Below, in pieces: positions 7,430 to 15,119 of a stretch of DNA of 17,803 bases (within the stretch, counting starts at the first letter, position 1; every line of letters starts with the position of its first letter). The position numbers were made by a program, and so were the translations under genes. The notes below the pieces were generated by a model, which saw only the letters and a program-made list of their open reading frames with translations, was not told the origin of the DNA and made no database searches. The stretch lies in assembly GCA_948678575.1 (NCBI GenBank), contig CAPPGO010000018.1, forward strand, positions 1 through 17,803, read 5' to 3'. The stretch is from an uncultured Clostridia bacterium (lineage in GTDB: Bacteria; Bacillota; Clostridia; TANB77; CAG-508).

Positions 7430-8263
7430 TTATTTATTCAAAAAATACTGATAAATCTCATTTTTATTGGTATTTCTATCTTTGGCAATTTTCTTAACAA
7501 TTTCTTTTTTGTCTAACCCTTGTTTTTCATAAAATTCGTAGTGCTCCTCTAATGTTTGTTCATTCAAATTATCAAGTTCAATATCCTTTTTTGAAACAGA
7601 ATTTCCTTCAACAATAATTACAAATTCACCTTTTATATCCACAATTTGTTCTAATATTGTGGATATCTTTCCTCTAATAAATTCCTCATGAATTTTAGTA
7701 AGTTCCCTAGCAAGTACAATATTTCTATCTCCTAATATTTCTAACATACTTTCTAATGTAATTTGTAATTTATGTGGAGCCTCATAAAAAATTAGAGTTC
7801 TTGTTTCAAATTTAATTTCTTCTAACTTTTCTCTCTTTTCTTTTTTATTTGCAGATAAAAAACCTATAAATTCGAATTCTTTTGAACTCATACCAGATGC
7901 AATTAAAGCATTTACAAAGGCACAAGCACCTGGTATTGGCACAATTTCTATATTATTTTCAATTGCAACTTTAACAATTTCTTCTCCTGGATCTGAAATT
8001 CCTGGTGTTCCAGCATCTGAAACTACTGCTATATTTTGCCCCTCTTGTAGTTTTTTTATAAGCATTTCACTCTTCACTTTTTCATTTTGCTTATAATAAC
8101 TAATAAGTGGCTTAGTAATTTCAAAATGATTTAATAAACCTAATGTATGTCTTGTGTCTTCTGCTGCAATTATATCAACTTCTTTTAACACCTTTAAAGC
8201 TCTTAAAGTTATATCTTCTAAGTTGCCTATTGGTGTAGCTACTAAGTATAATTTTCCAGACAT
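7430..8263 (-). CDS. rsmI: 16S rRNA (cytidine1402-2'-O)-methyltransferase RsmI
   Basis: RsmI is an S-adenosylmethionine-dependent enzyme that 2'-O-methylates C1402 in the decoding centre of 16S rRNA. The 277-aa protein has the tetrapyrrole-methylase fold with the family motifs ATPIGNLEDIT (9-19), AAEDTR (33-38), the glycine-rich SDAGTPGISDPG (82-93), and FYEAPHK (159-165). The last 50 residues form the usual small C-terminal helical region. It starts 4 bases after the stop of trmN6 with AAAGGG upstream, so the two are translationally close. The trmN6-rsmI pair (yabB-yabC in Bacillus subtilis) is widely conserved in Firmicutes. Confidence 0.96.
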   Translation of the reverse strand: MSGKLYLVATPIGNLEDITLRALKVLKEVDIIAAEDTRHTLGLLNHFEITKPLISYYKQNEKVKSEMLIKKLQEGQNIAVVSDAGTPGISDPGEEIVKVAIENNIEIVPIPGACAFVNALIASGMSSKEFEFIGFLSANKKEKREKLEEIKFETRTLIFYEAPHKLQITLESMLEILGDRNIVLARELTKIHEEFIRGKISTILEQIVDIKGEFVIIVEGNSVSKKDIELDNLNEQTLEEHYEFYEKQGLDKKEIVKKIAKDRNTNKNEIYQYFLNK

Positions 8264-8267
8264 TCTT

Positions 8268-9011
8268 TCATTTCCCTTTCTTATTATATATTTCTAATAT
8301 TTCATCAGTATATTTTCCATTTTCGTCATAAACAATAAGTGGTTTATCTATTTTCAAGCCATTTCCCCCATCTTTAACACATTTTATTAATACTAAATTG
8401 GGTTCTTTAAATACTTTTGAATGAACAAATCTTATTTTTTTAGGTTCCAATTTATATTGTCTTAAATAAAATAGAATGTCTACAATTCTCTCGGCTCTAT
8501 GAACCATATAAAATTCACCATTACTTTTTAAAAGTTTATAACTTATTTTTATTATATCTTCTAATGTACACTCTACTTCACATCTTGAAATTAATTTCTT
8601 TTTTTCAATGTTTTTTGCACCAGTATTTTCTCTCATATATGGTGGATTCGTAACTATGGCATCAATTTTATTTTGCTGCATTTCTTTAAAAATATCTTTA
8701 ATATTCATATTTTTTATGCAAAATCTATCTTCAATTCCATTAAGTTTTATACTTCTTCTTGCCATATCTGCTACTTCTGATTGAATTTCAATACCAGTAA
8801 TATGTGTATTATTTGTTTTTCCTGTAAGTAAAATGCCTATAATTCCTGTACCAGTACCAATATCTATTATTTCTGCACCAGATTTTATATCTTTTGCATA
8901 ATCAGAAAGTAATACACTATCTATTCCAAAACAAAATCCTGTTGTATTTTGAATTATTTTATAACCTTTAAATTCTAAATCATCTATTCTTTCATTTTCT
9001 TTAAGTTCCAT
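8268..9011 (-). CDS. trmN6: TrmN6-type N6-adenine tRNA methyltransferase (YabB family)
   Basis: A 247-aa class I methyltransferase with FGIDSVLL (28-35), the S-adenosylmethionine loop DIGTGTGIIG (50-59) and the catalytic NPPY (122-125) of enzymes that methylate exocyclic amines. TrmN6 of Escherichia coli modifies A37 of tRNA-Val1. Firmicute YabB proteins are annotated the same way by homology, and the exact target here is inference. The ATG at 9011 has AAAGGT upstream. It is the first gene of the trmN6-rsmI-spmA-spmB cluster, 45 bases after the gerM-like gene on the same strand. Confidence 0.9.
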   Translation of the reverse strand: MELKENERIDDLEFKGYKIIQNTTGFCFGIDSVLLSDYAKDIKSGAEIIDIGTGTGIIGILLTGKTNNTHITGIEIQSEVADMARRSIKLNGIEDRFCIKNMNIKDIFKEMQQNKIDAIVTNPPYMRENTGAKNIEKKKLISRCEVECTLEDIIKISYKLLKSNGEFYMVHRAERIVDILFYLRQYKLEPKKIRFVHSKVFKEPNLVLIKCVKDGGNGLKIDKPLIVYDENGKYTDEILEIYNKKGK

Positions 9012-9044
9012 ATAAATTACCTTTTTATTTTATTTCTAGCTCTG

Positions 9045-9073
9045 ATTATAACACATTTATTTTATTCTTACAA
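9045..9073 (-). promoter_or_regulatory. Extended -10 promoter of the trmN6-rsmI-spmAB cluster
   Basis: The minus strand reads TTGTAA (9068-9073), a 17-base spacer ending TGT, then a perfect TATAAT (9045-9050). The TGn before the -10 box makes it an extended -10 element. The -35 box lies inside the last codons of the gerM-like gene, so the downstream cluster has its own start about 25 bases ahead of trmN6. Confidence 0.65.
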
Positions 9074-9593
9074 ATACATTGTCAAATTTAATTCCATCAG
9101 ATTCAAAACCTTTATTAGCCTCTCCTTCAATTAAAATTCTAACAGATGTAATTTCTTTTAATTCTGTTACTGTATTTACTATTGAATATATTGAATTTAC
9201 TTTTGCAACAGCATCTCCTTCTTGCTTTTCAATAAATTCCTTAGATAAATTTACTACTAAGCAATCATTTTCTAAAACTGTTCCTATTAATTTAGTTTCT
9301 TTTGGAATAGCACTTTCTAATGTTTCAAGTGTTGTTCCTTCTAATAGCAAATTAATTAACTTATTATACGGATTATCTAATAATTCTTTACTATCAATTA
9401 ATCTTGTTTCTATTTGCAACTCTTTACTTTCCTTATTTTGAAAATATAAACTAATTATAGTATTTCTGTATTCAGATTCATCAATTTCACTTTCTGGAAT
9501 ATATTCTGTTTCTATACCAACATTAAAATACACAAATACTCCTACAATAATTAATAATAAAATTATTACACCAATTATAATCTTTTTTCGCAT
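9057..9593 (-). CDS. Membrane-anchored GerMN-domain protein (sporulation/germination)
   Basis: A 178-aa protein with a two-Arg/Lys start and one hydrophobic segment (about residues 4-25), then an exported domain. Features of the GerMN domain are ISLYFQNKE near 47-55, the amphipathic NKLINLLLEG (about 77-86), ETLESAIPK, and a final run of SIYSIVNTVTEL and VRILIEGE. GerMN domains occur in GerM, needed for spore germination and engulfment in Bacillus, and in lipoproteins such as LpqB. There is no lipobox cysteine, so it is anchored by the segment itself. AGGAGGT (9601-9607) lies seven bases before the ATG. The nearby spm genes favour a sporulation role. It is shorter than Bacillus GerM, which has two such domains. 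Confidence 0.8.
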   Translation of the reverse strand: MRKKIIIGVIILLLIIVGVFVYFNVGIETEYIPESEIDESEYRNTIISLYFQNKESKELQIETRLIDSKELLDNPYNKLINLLLEGTTLETLESAIPKETKLIGTVLENDCLVVNLSKEFIEKQEGDAVAKVNSIYSIVNTVTELKEITSVRILIEGEANKGFESDGIKFDNVFVRIK

Positions 9594-9649
9594 AAAATCT
9601 ACCTCCTTGTACCATAATATTCCTTAGATAGTACAATATTACTATATTA

Positions 9650-9670
9650 ATCTAGTTTTAATAACTAGAT
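9650..9670. promoter_or_regulatory. Inverted repeat in the gerM-like/hemolysin III divergent gap
   Basis: ATCTAGTT (9650-9657), loop TTAAT, AACTAGAT (9663-9670): a perfect 8-bp inverted repeat between two divergent genes. It has no adjoining T-run, so an operator is more likely than a terminator. No regulator gene is in the window to match it. Confidence 0.4.
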
Positions 9671-9683
9671 GTCATCGTTTTTA

Positions 9684-9712
9684 TTGACTTTTTAGTCAAA
9701 ATAGTATATTAT
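9684..9712 (+). promoter_or_regulatory. Promoter of the hemolysin III gene with palindrome over the -35 box
   Basis: TTGACT (9684-9689), a 17-base spacer and TATTAT (9707-9712) form a near-consensus sigma-A promoter 33 bases before the ATG. The -35 box is also the left arm of a perfect inverted repeat, TTGACT-TTTT-AGTCAA (9684-9699), so a dimeric repressor bound there would block RNA polymerase. Confidence 0.75.
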
Positions 9713-9744
9713 ATCTACATATTAAATTAGAAAGGATATTATTT

Positions 9745-10408
9745 ATGGCAAAACTTCGTGATCCTTTAAATGGTCTTACACATTGTATAGCAGGAGGCCT
9801 TTCAGTTATACGGTCTTGTAATTTTAATAGTTTTTTCCTCTATTTGGGGAAATGCATATCATATAGTTTCTTACACAATTTTTGGAACTACATTAGTTTT
9901 ATTATATTTATTTAGTACACTATATCACTGGTTAAATCTCAGTGAACGTGGAGTTTCAGTTTTTAGAAAATTAGACCATATAATGATTTACCTTTTCATT
10001 GCAGCAAGTTATACTCCTATTTGTTTAGTCCCTCTACGCGGACCTTGGGGCTGGACTATATTTGGAATTATTTGGGGATTTGCTATTTTAGGAACTATTC
10101 TAAGTGCTATTTGGATAAAAGCTCCAAGAGCAATTACTACTGCTATATATCTTTTTATGGGCTGGGTAGTAATTATAGCTATTTATCCATTAGTTACCAC
10201 TTTTAGAGATGCTGGTTTACTTTATTCTTTATTTTGGCTAGTACTTGGTGGCATTTTCTATACTATTGGTGGAATTATATATGCTTTTAAATTTCCAAAA
10301 CGCAAATTTAAAGGTTGGGGATTTCATGAATTATTTCATGTATTTGTAATGCTTGGAAGTGCTTGTCATTATTGGTTTATATTACATTATATTTTAATGT
10401 TTAACTAA
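9745..10408 (+). pseudogene. hlyIII: Hemolysin III / PAQR-family membrane protein, broken by a one-base insertion
   Basis: The ATG at 9745 has AAAGGA (9731-9736) eight bases upstream and begins MAKLRDPLNGLTH, the usual start of this family. After 22 codons the frame reads ATACGGTCTTG. Removing the C at 9811 gives GLVILIVFSS and restores a 220-aa protein of normal length to the stop at 10408. The repaired protein has seven hydrophobic segments and the family metal-site motifs STLYH (57-61), KLDHIM (75-80) and HELFH (194-198) with a further His208. As read, translation would end in a stop about 34 codons after the shift. The family includes Bacillus hemolysin III and adiponectin-receptor-like proteins, possibly metal-dependent lipid hydrolases. 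Function in most bacteria is unproven. Confidence 0.9.
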
Positions 10409-10419
10409 TTAATTATTAG

Positions 10420-10447
10420 TTGACTAATTCTGAAAAAATGTTATAAT
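10420..10447 (+). promoter_or_regulatory. Promoter of the activase-related gene
   Basis: TTGACT (10420-10425), a 16-base spacer and a perfect TATAAT (10442-10447). It begins 12 bases after the hemolysin III stop codon. The predicted start near 10454 gives a leader of about 63 bases. Confidence 0.75.
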
Positions 10448-10457
10448 ATATGTGGGG

Positions 10458-10484
10458 AAAGCTTTATTTGTGTAAAGCTTTTTT
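10458..10484 (+). terminator. Terminator-like hairpin in the activase gene leader
   Basis: AAAGCTTTA (10458-10466), loop TTTGTG, TAAAGCTTT (10473-10481) is a perfect 9-bp stem followed at once by a T-run to 10484. Placed just downstream of the predicted start site and 33 bases before the ATG, it has the form of an intrinsic terminator. It can serve as the end of the hemolysin III transcript, and it would also attenuate transcripts from the promoter at 10420. No alternative antiterminator pairing is obvious by eye. Confidence 0.6.
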
Positions 10485-10516
10485 ATATAAAATTACAACA
10501 TTAAAGGATGGTTTAT

Positions 10517-13500
10517 ATGGACAAAATATTAAATGTTGGTCTTGACATTGGTTCAACTACAATAAAAATTGTTGTATTAGATGAAAATGAAAAAATAGTT
10601 CTTTCAAACTATACAAGACATTTTTCAGATACTAAAAAAACACTTTTTGATACACTAAATAAACTTTTAAAAGACTTTCCAAACTACAATTTTAGAATTG
10701 CGTTAACTGGATCAGGTGCAATTGATATTGCTAAATATTTAGATATACCTTTTATTCAAGAGGTAATAGCTTGTAAAAATTCAGTTGAAAAATATATCCC
10801 TAAAACTGATGTTGTTATTGAGCTTGGTGGCGAAGACGCTAAAATTATATATTTTGATAAATTTATTGAACAACGAATGAATGGAACTTGTGCTGGTGGC
10901 ACAGGTGCTTTTTTAGACCAAATGGCTACTTTGCTTAACACTGATACTGCTGGAATGAATGAATTTGCAAAAACACATACTACCATCTATCCTATTGCTT
11001 CTCGTTGCGGAGTTTTTGCAAAAACAGATATACAACCTTTATTAAATGAAGGAGCAAAAAAAGAAGATATTTCTGCTTCTATTTTCCAAGCAGTTGTTAA
11101 TCAAACTATCAGTGGACTAGCTTGTGGAAGACCTATAAAAGGCAATGTTGCTTTTTTAGGTGGACCTTTAAACTATTTACCAGAACTTAGAAATAGATTT
11201 ATAGAAACTTTAAAATTAAAAGATGAACAAATAATAATACCAGAAAATGCACATCTTTTTGTTGCTAGTGGAGCTTGTTTAGCTTCTTTTGATGGAGAAG
11301 TAATTTCAAATGAAGAATTAAAAAATAAATTAAAAGATTTTAAGAAATCAAATTATACAGATAGCAACCATTTACCAGCTCTTTTCGAAACAGAAAAAGA
11401 TTATGAAGAATTTAAAGTTAGACATGATAAAGATACTGTAAAAAGCAAAGATTTAAAAGATTTTTCTGGCGATTGTTTCTTAGGTATTGATGCTGGTTCT
11501 ACTACAACAAAATTAGTATTAATCGATAATGAAGGTGCAATACTTTATTCTTTATATAATAATAATGGAGGTAATCCTTTAAAAAGTGTTATCTCTATGT
11601 TAAAAAAATTATATAAAGTATTACCAAAAACTGCTAAACTTCGTTTTAGTGGCGTTACTGGTTATGGTGAAAAACTTATTCAAACTGGTTTAAACATAGA
11701 TTTAAGTGAAATTGAAACAATTGCACACTATACAGCTGCAAAAGAATTTCAACCTAATGTTAATAGTATTATTGACATTGGTGGACAAGATATGAAATAC
11801 ATAAAATTAAAAAATGATACAATCGACAATATTATGCTAAATGAAGCTTGTTCTTCTGGTTGTGGATCTTTCCTAGAAACTTTTGCTAAAAGCTTAGATT
11901 TTCCTATTGAAAATTTTGTTAAAGAAGCTATTAATGCAAAAAAGCCTGTTGATTTAGGTTCTAGATGCACTGTATTCATGAATTCTAAAATAAAACAAGC
12001 ACAAAAAGAAGGCTTTTCAGTTGGAGATATTTCTGCTGGACTTTCATATTCTATTATAAAAAATGCAATTCAAAAAGTTATGAAAATCCGCGATGTAAAA
12101 TCCCTTGGAAAAAATATTGTTGTACAAGGTGGAACATTTTATAATGACGCTGTTTTAAGAGCTTTCGAACTTATTGTTGGAAAAAATGTAATTAGACCAA
12201 ACATTTCCGGACTAATGGGTGCTTATGGAGTGGCTTTACTTTCAAAAGAACAATATAATGCTAATTTAGATATGGAATATTATTCTACAATATTAAAAGA
12301 AGAGGAAATCAATAAATTAGATATAAAAATAAATCATGTTCGTTGTCAAGGCTGTGAAAACCATTGTTTACTTACTATAAATAGCTTTGCTAATGGTAAA
12401 AAATTTATATCTGGAAATAGATGTGAAAAAGGTGCTGGAAATACTGTTGAAAAACAAGATTTACCTAATATGTACAAATATAAATATGAAAGATTATTTA
12501 ATTATGAACCTTTATCAGAACAAGATGCACTTCGTGGAACTATTGGAATACCTAGGGTTTTAAATATGTATGAAGATTTTCCATTCTGGTTTACTTTTTT
12601 CACAAAATTAGGATTTAGAGTTATTCTTTCTGAAAAAAGTAATAGAAAAACTTATGAAAAAGGTATTGAATCTATGCCATCAGAGTCAGTTTGTTATCCT
12701 GCAAAACTTGCTCATGGTCATATTATTAGTTTAATAAAACAAGGTATAAAAAATATTTTTTATCCTTGTATTCCTTATTCAAGAAAAGAAAATTTGGGTT
12801 CTGATAACCATTATAATTGTCCAATCGTTATTTCTTATTCAGAAGTTTTAAGAAATAATGTTGAGGAAATTGGAAAAAATGATATAAATTTCATGAATCC
12901 ATTTTTACCAATTGATGATATTAAACATTTAGTAAAATCAATATATAGTGCTGATTGTTTTAAACAATTCAATTTCACAAAAGCAGAACTTACCGAAGCA
13001 GCCATATCCGCTGAAAATGAATATCAAAAAACTAAGCAAGATATAAAAGACAAGGGACAAGAAATATTAAAATATATGGAAAAGAACAATCTTCGTGGTA
13101 TTGTTCTTGCTGGTCGTCCTTATCATATAGATCCTGAAATTAATCATGGTATTGATACTTTAATTACAAGCCTTGGCTTATGTGTACTTACAGAAGATAG
13201 CATTTATCATTTAGGAGAGATTAAAAGACCTATTCGTGTTGTTGATCAATGGGTTTTCCATTCAAGACTTTATGCTGCTGCTGATTTTGTTGGAAAAACT
13301 GATTCTCTTGAAATGATACAACTTACTTCTTTTGGTTGTGGCGTAGATGCTGTTACAACTGACCAAGTTGAAGAAATTTTAAAAAGTTATGATAATATGT
13401 ACACTCTTATTAAAATTGATGAAATAAATAATTTAGGTGCAATTCGTATTCGTATTCGTTCTTTACTTGCAAGTATGAACAAAAGAATTCAATTAAAAAA

Positions 13501-14857
13501 GGAACTTGCTCCTAAAAACATAAAAGAACTTGGAAATTATAGTATTACCAAAGTACCATTTACAAAAGAAATGAAAAAAGATTATACAATATTATGTCCT
13601 CAAATGGCTCCAATTCATTTTGAATTAATTGAAGCTGCAATGCAATCATTAGGATATAAATTACATTTACTAAGAGATTGTTCAGATAAAACAGTAGAAA
13701 CGGGCTTAAAATATGTTAATAACGATGCTTGTTATCCTTCAATCTTAACTACTGGTCAAATGATTGAAGCATTAGAATCTGGAAAATATGATATTAATAA
13801 AACAGCTCTTGTTATGTCTCAAACAGGTGGAGGTTGTAGAGCTACAAATTATATCGGTTTTATTAGAAAAGCTCTAAAAGATGCTGGTTTTCCACAAGTA
13901 CCAGTAATATCATTTAATATGGTTGGGCTTGAAAAATCTAGTGGCTTCAAAATTACGCCAAAAATGATTGAAAAATTGCTAAAATCACTTATTTATGGCG
14001 ATTTACTACAAAAATTGCTTTATAAAAATAGAGCTAATGAAATTCACATTGGTGAAACTCAGGCATTATTTGATAAATGGCTAGAAAAATGCAAAAAATT
14101 AACAAAAAAATCTACAATATATGAGTTTAAACAAAGTATCTATGATATGATTAGAGAATTTGAAGCAATTCCATTAGACACTTCTAAAATAAAACCAAAA
14201 GTAGGAATTGTTGGTGAAATTCTCATCAAATATCATCCATTTGGAAATAATTTTGTTGTAAATGTCCTTGAAAAAGAAGGTGCTGAGGTTATTGCTCCTG
14301 ATTTTATGGGATTTATAAAATATGTTGCTATGAATAAAATAACAAATAGTCATTTATTGCACTTAGATACTGGGAAAGCTGGAATTTATAAAATAGTAAT
14401 AGATTTAATCGAAGTTTTAGAAAAGGATAGTAAAATAGCATTAGCTAATTCTAAAAAAGGCTATTTACCACCTTCTGACATTAAACATCTAGAACATTCA
14501 GTAAATTCAATTTTATCAAGTGGTAACCAAACTGGTGAAGGCTGGTTTTTAACTGCTGAAATGATTGAATATATTGAAAATGATATACCAAATATTGTTT
14601 GTGTTCAACCTTTTGCTTGTCTTCCTAACCATGTTGTAGGAAAAGGAGTTATAAAATCAATTAGAGAAAAATATCCATTTGCAAACATATCTCCTATTGA
14701 TTACGATCCTGGTGCAAGTGAAACAAATCAAACAAATAGAATTAAATTATTAACTACTGTTGCTAAGGATAATTTAAAAAAGAAAAATAATTCAAAAAAA
14801 GCAATTGAAATTGAAAATATGGTTAAAGAAAATAATTCAAAAAAAATCAAAAAATAA
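10517..14857 (+). CDS. Large 2-hydroxyacyl-CoA dehydratase activase-related iron-sulfur protein
   Basis: A 1446-aa protein. Two BadF/BadG/BcrA-type ATPase domains lie at about 4-265 (GLDIGSTTIK, GGEDAK) and 320-580 (GIDAGSTTTK, GGQDMK). Each keeps the cysteines of the HgdC-type subunit-bridging [4Fe-4S] cluster: Cys125 (TCAGGTGAF) and Cys164 (SRCGVF), then Cys445 (ACSSGCGSF) and Cys484 (SRCTVF). A cysteine knuckle (Cys610, 613, 617, 636) follows, then the DUF2229 activase-related region from about 675 (GIPRVLNMYEDFPFW, ESVCYP) and a dehydratase-like C-terminal half with NDACYPS, TGGGCRATNY and FACLPNHVVG. In known systems the activase uses ATP to push an electron at very low potential onto a partner. 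This giant fused form has no assigned substrate. ATG 10517 is preferred over ATG 10508, which touches the AAAGGA site. It stands alone, with no separate hgdA/hgdB or CoA-transferase genes nearby. Confidence 0.92.
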   Translation: MDKILNVGLDIGSTTIKIVVLDENEKIVLSNYTRHFSDTKKTLFDTLNKLLKDFPNYNFRIALTGSGAIDIAKYLDIPFIQEVIACKNSVEKYIPKTDVVIELGGEDAKIIYFDKFIEQRMNGTCAGGTGAFLDQMATLLNTDTAGMNEFAKTHTTIYPIASRCGVFAKTDIQPLLNEGAKKEDISASIFQAVVNQTISGLACGRPIKGNVAFLGGPLNYLPELRNRFIETLKLKDEQIIIPENAHLFVASGACLASFDGEVISNEELKNKLKDFKKSNYTDSNHLPALFETEKDYEEFKVRHDKDTVKSKDLKDFSGDCFLGIDAGSTTTKLVLIDNEGAILYSLYNNNGGNPLKSVISMLKKLYKVLPKTAKLRFSGVTGYGEKLIQTGLNIDLSEIETIAHYTAAKEFQPNVNSIIDIGGQDMKYIKLKNDTIDNIMLNEACSSGCGSFLETFAKSLDFPIENFVKEAINAKKPVDLGSRCTVFMNSKIKQAQKEGFSVGDISAGLSYSIIKNAIQKVMKIRDVKSLGKNIVVQGGTFYNDAVLRAFELIVGKNVIRPNISGLMGAYGVALLSKEQYNANLDMEYYSTILKEEEINKLDIKINHVRCQGCENHCLLTINSFANGKKFISGNRCEKGAGNTVEKQDLPNMYKYKYERLFNYEPLSEQDALRGTIGIPRVLNMYEDFPFWFTFFTKLGFRVILSEKSNRKTYEKGIESMPSESVCYPAKLAHGHIISLIKQGIKNIFYPCIPYSRKENLGSDNHYNCPIVISYSEVLRNNVEEIGKNDINFMNPFLPIDDIKHLVKSIYSADCFKQFNFTKAELTEAAISAENEYQKTKQDIKDKGQEILKYMEKNNLRGIVLAGRPYHIDPEINHGIDTLITSLGLCVLTEDSIYHLGEIKRPIRVVDQWVFHSRLYAAADFVGKTDSLEMIQLTSFGCGVDAVTTDQVEEILKSYDNMYTLIKIDEINNLGAIRIRIRSLLASMNKRIQLKKELAPKNIKELGNYSITKVPFTKEMKKDYTILCPQMAPIHFELIEAAMQSLGYKLHLLRDCSDKTVETGLKYVNNDACYPSILTTGQMIEALESGKYDINKTALVMSQTGGGCRATNYIGFIRKALKDAGFPQVPVISFNMVGLEKSSGFKITPKMIEKLLKSLIYGDLLQKLLYKNRANEIHIGETQALFDKWLEKCKKLTKKSTIYEFKQSIYDMIREFEAIPLDTSKIKPKVGIVGEILIKYHPFGNNFVVNVLEKEGAEVIAPDFMGFIKYVAMNKITNSHLLHLDTGKAGIYKIVIDLIEVLEKDSKIALANSKKGYLPPSDIKHLEHSVNSILSSGNQTGEGWFLTAEMIEYIENDIPNIVCVQPFACLPNHVVGKGVIKSIREKYPFANISPIDYDPGASETNQTNRIKLLTTVAKDNLKKKNNSKKAIEIENMVKENNSKKIKK

Positions 14858-14862
14858 TTATT

Positions 14863-14900
14863 ATGCTCATTTAATTTTATTTATTAAATGAGTATTTTTA
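14863..14900 (+). terminator. Intrinsic terminator of the activase-related gene
   Basis: CTCATTTAA (14866-14874) pairs with TTAAATGAG (14884-14892), extendable by three more pairs including a G-T to 14863-14895, and is followed by TTTTTATT. It lies 6 bases after the stop codon. This marks the end of the coding part of the window. Confidence 0.82.
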
Positions 14901-14906
14901 TTAAAT

Positions 14907-14922
14907 TGTTTTTCGTGAAACA
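14907..14922. promoter_or_regulatory. parS: parS-like site (possible ParB/Spo0J binding)
   Basis: TGTTTTTCGTGAAACA agrees with the chromosomal parS consensus TGTTTCACGTGAAACA at 14 of 16 positions. The right half CGTGAAACA is perfect, and the two mismatches are the adjacent CA at positions 6-7. It lies 7 bases past the terminator region and just before the repeat array. Known parS sites tolerate some mismatches, but the two lost positions are in the usually well-kept centre, so binding is not assured. Confidence 0.45.
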
Positions 14923-15119
14923 TTTTATAAATAATTAATTATTTTATTTATAATTAATTTTATTTTAATAAATGAATATTATTTATATTTTTTCTTTTTT
15001 ATATAAATATTGTTTTTAATTTATTTATAATAAATTAATTTTTGTTGTTTTTTTGATTCTAATTTTTTGCTATTAAAATTTTTATTTTTAAATGTCAGCA
15101 AATTTATCCAGAAAATTCC

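Noticed and set aside
9320..9335. Second parS-like sequence (TGTTTCAAGTG) inside the gerM-like gene
   Set aside because: Only the first half fits; the other half of the palindrome is absent.
9079..9441. 120-codon plus-strand frame opposite the gerM-like gene
   Set aside because: Antisense shadow; the minus-strand frame has the hydrophobic start, GerMN features and AGGAGGT site.
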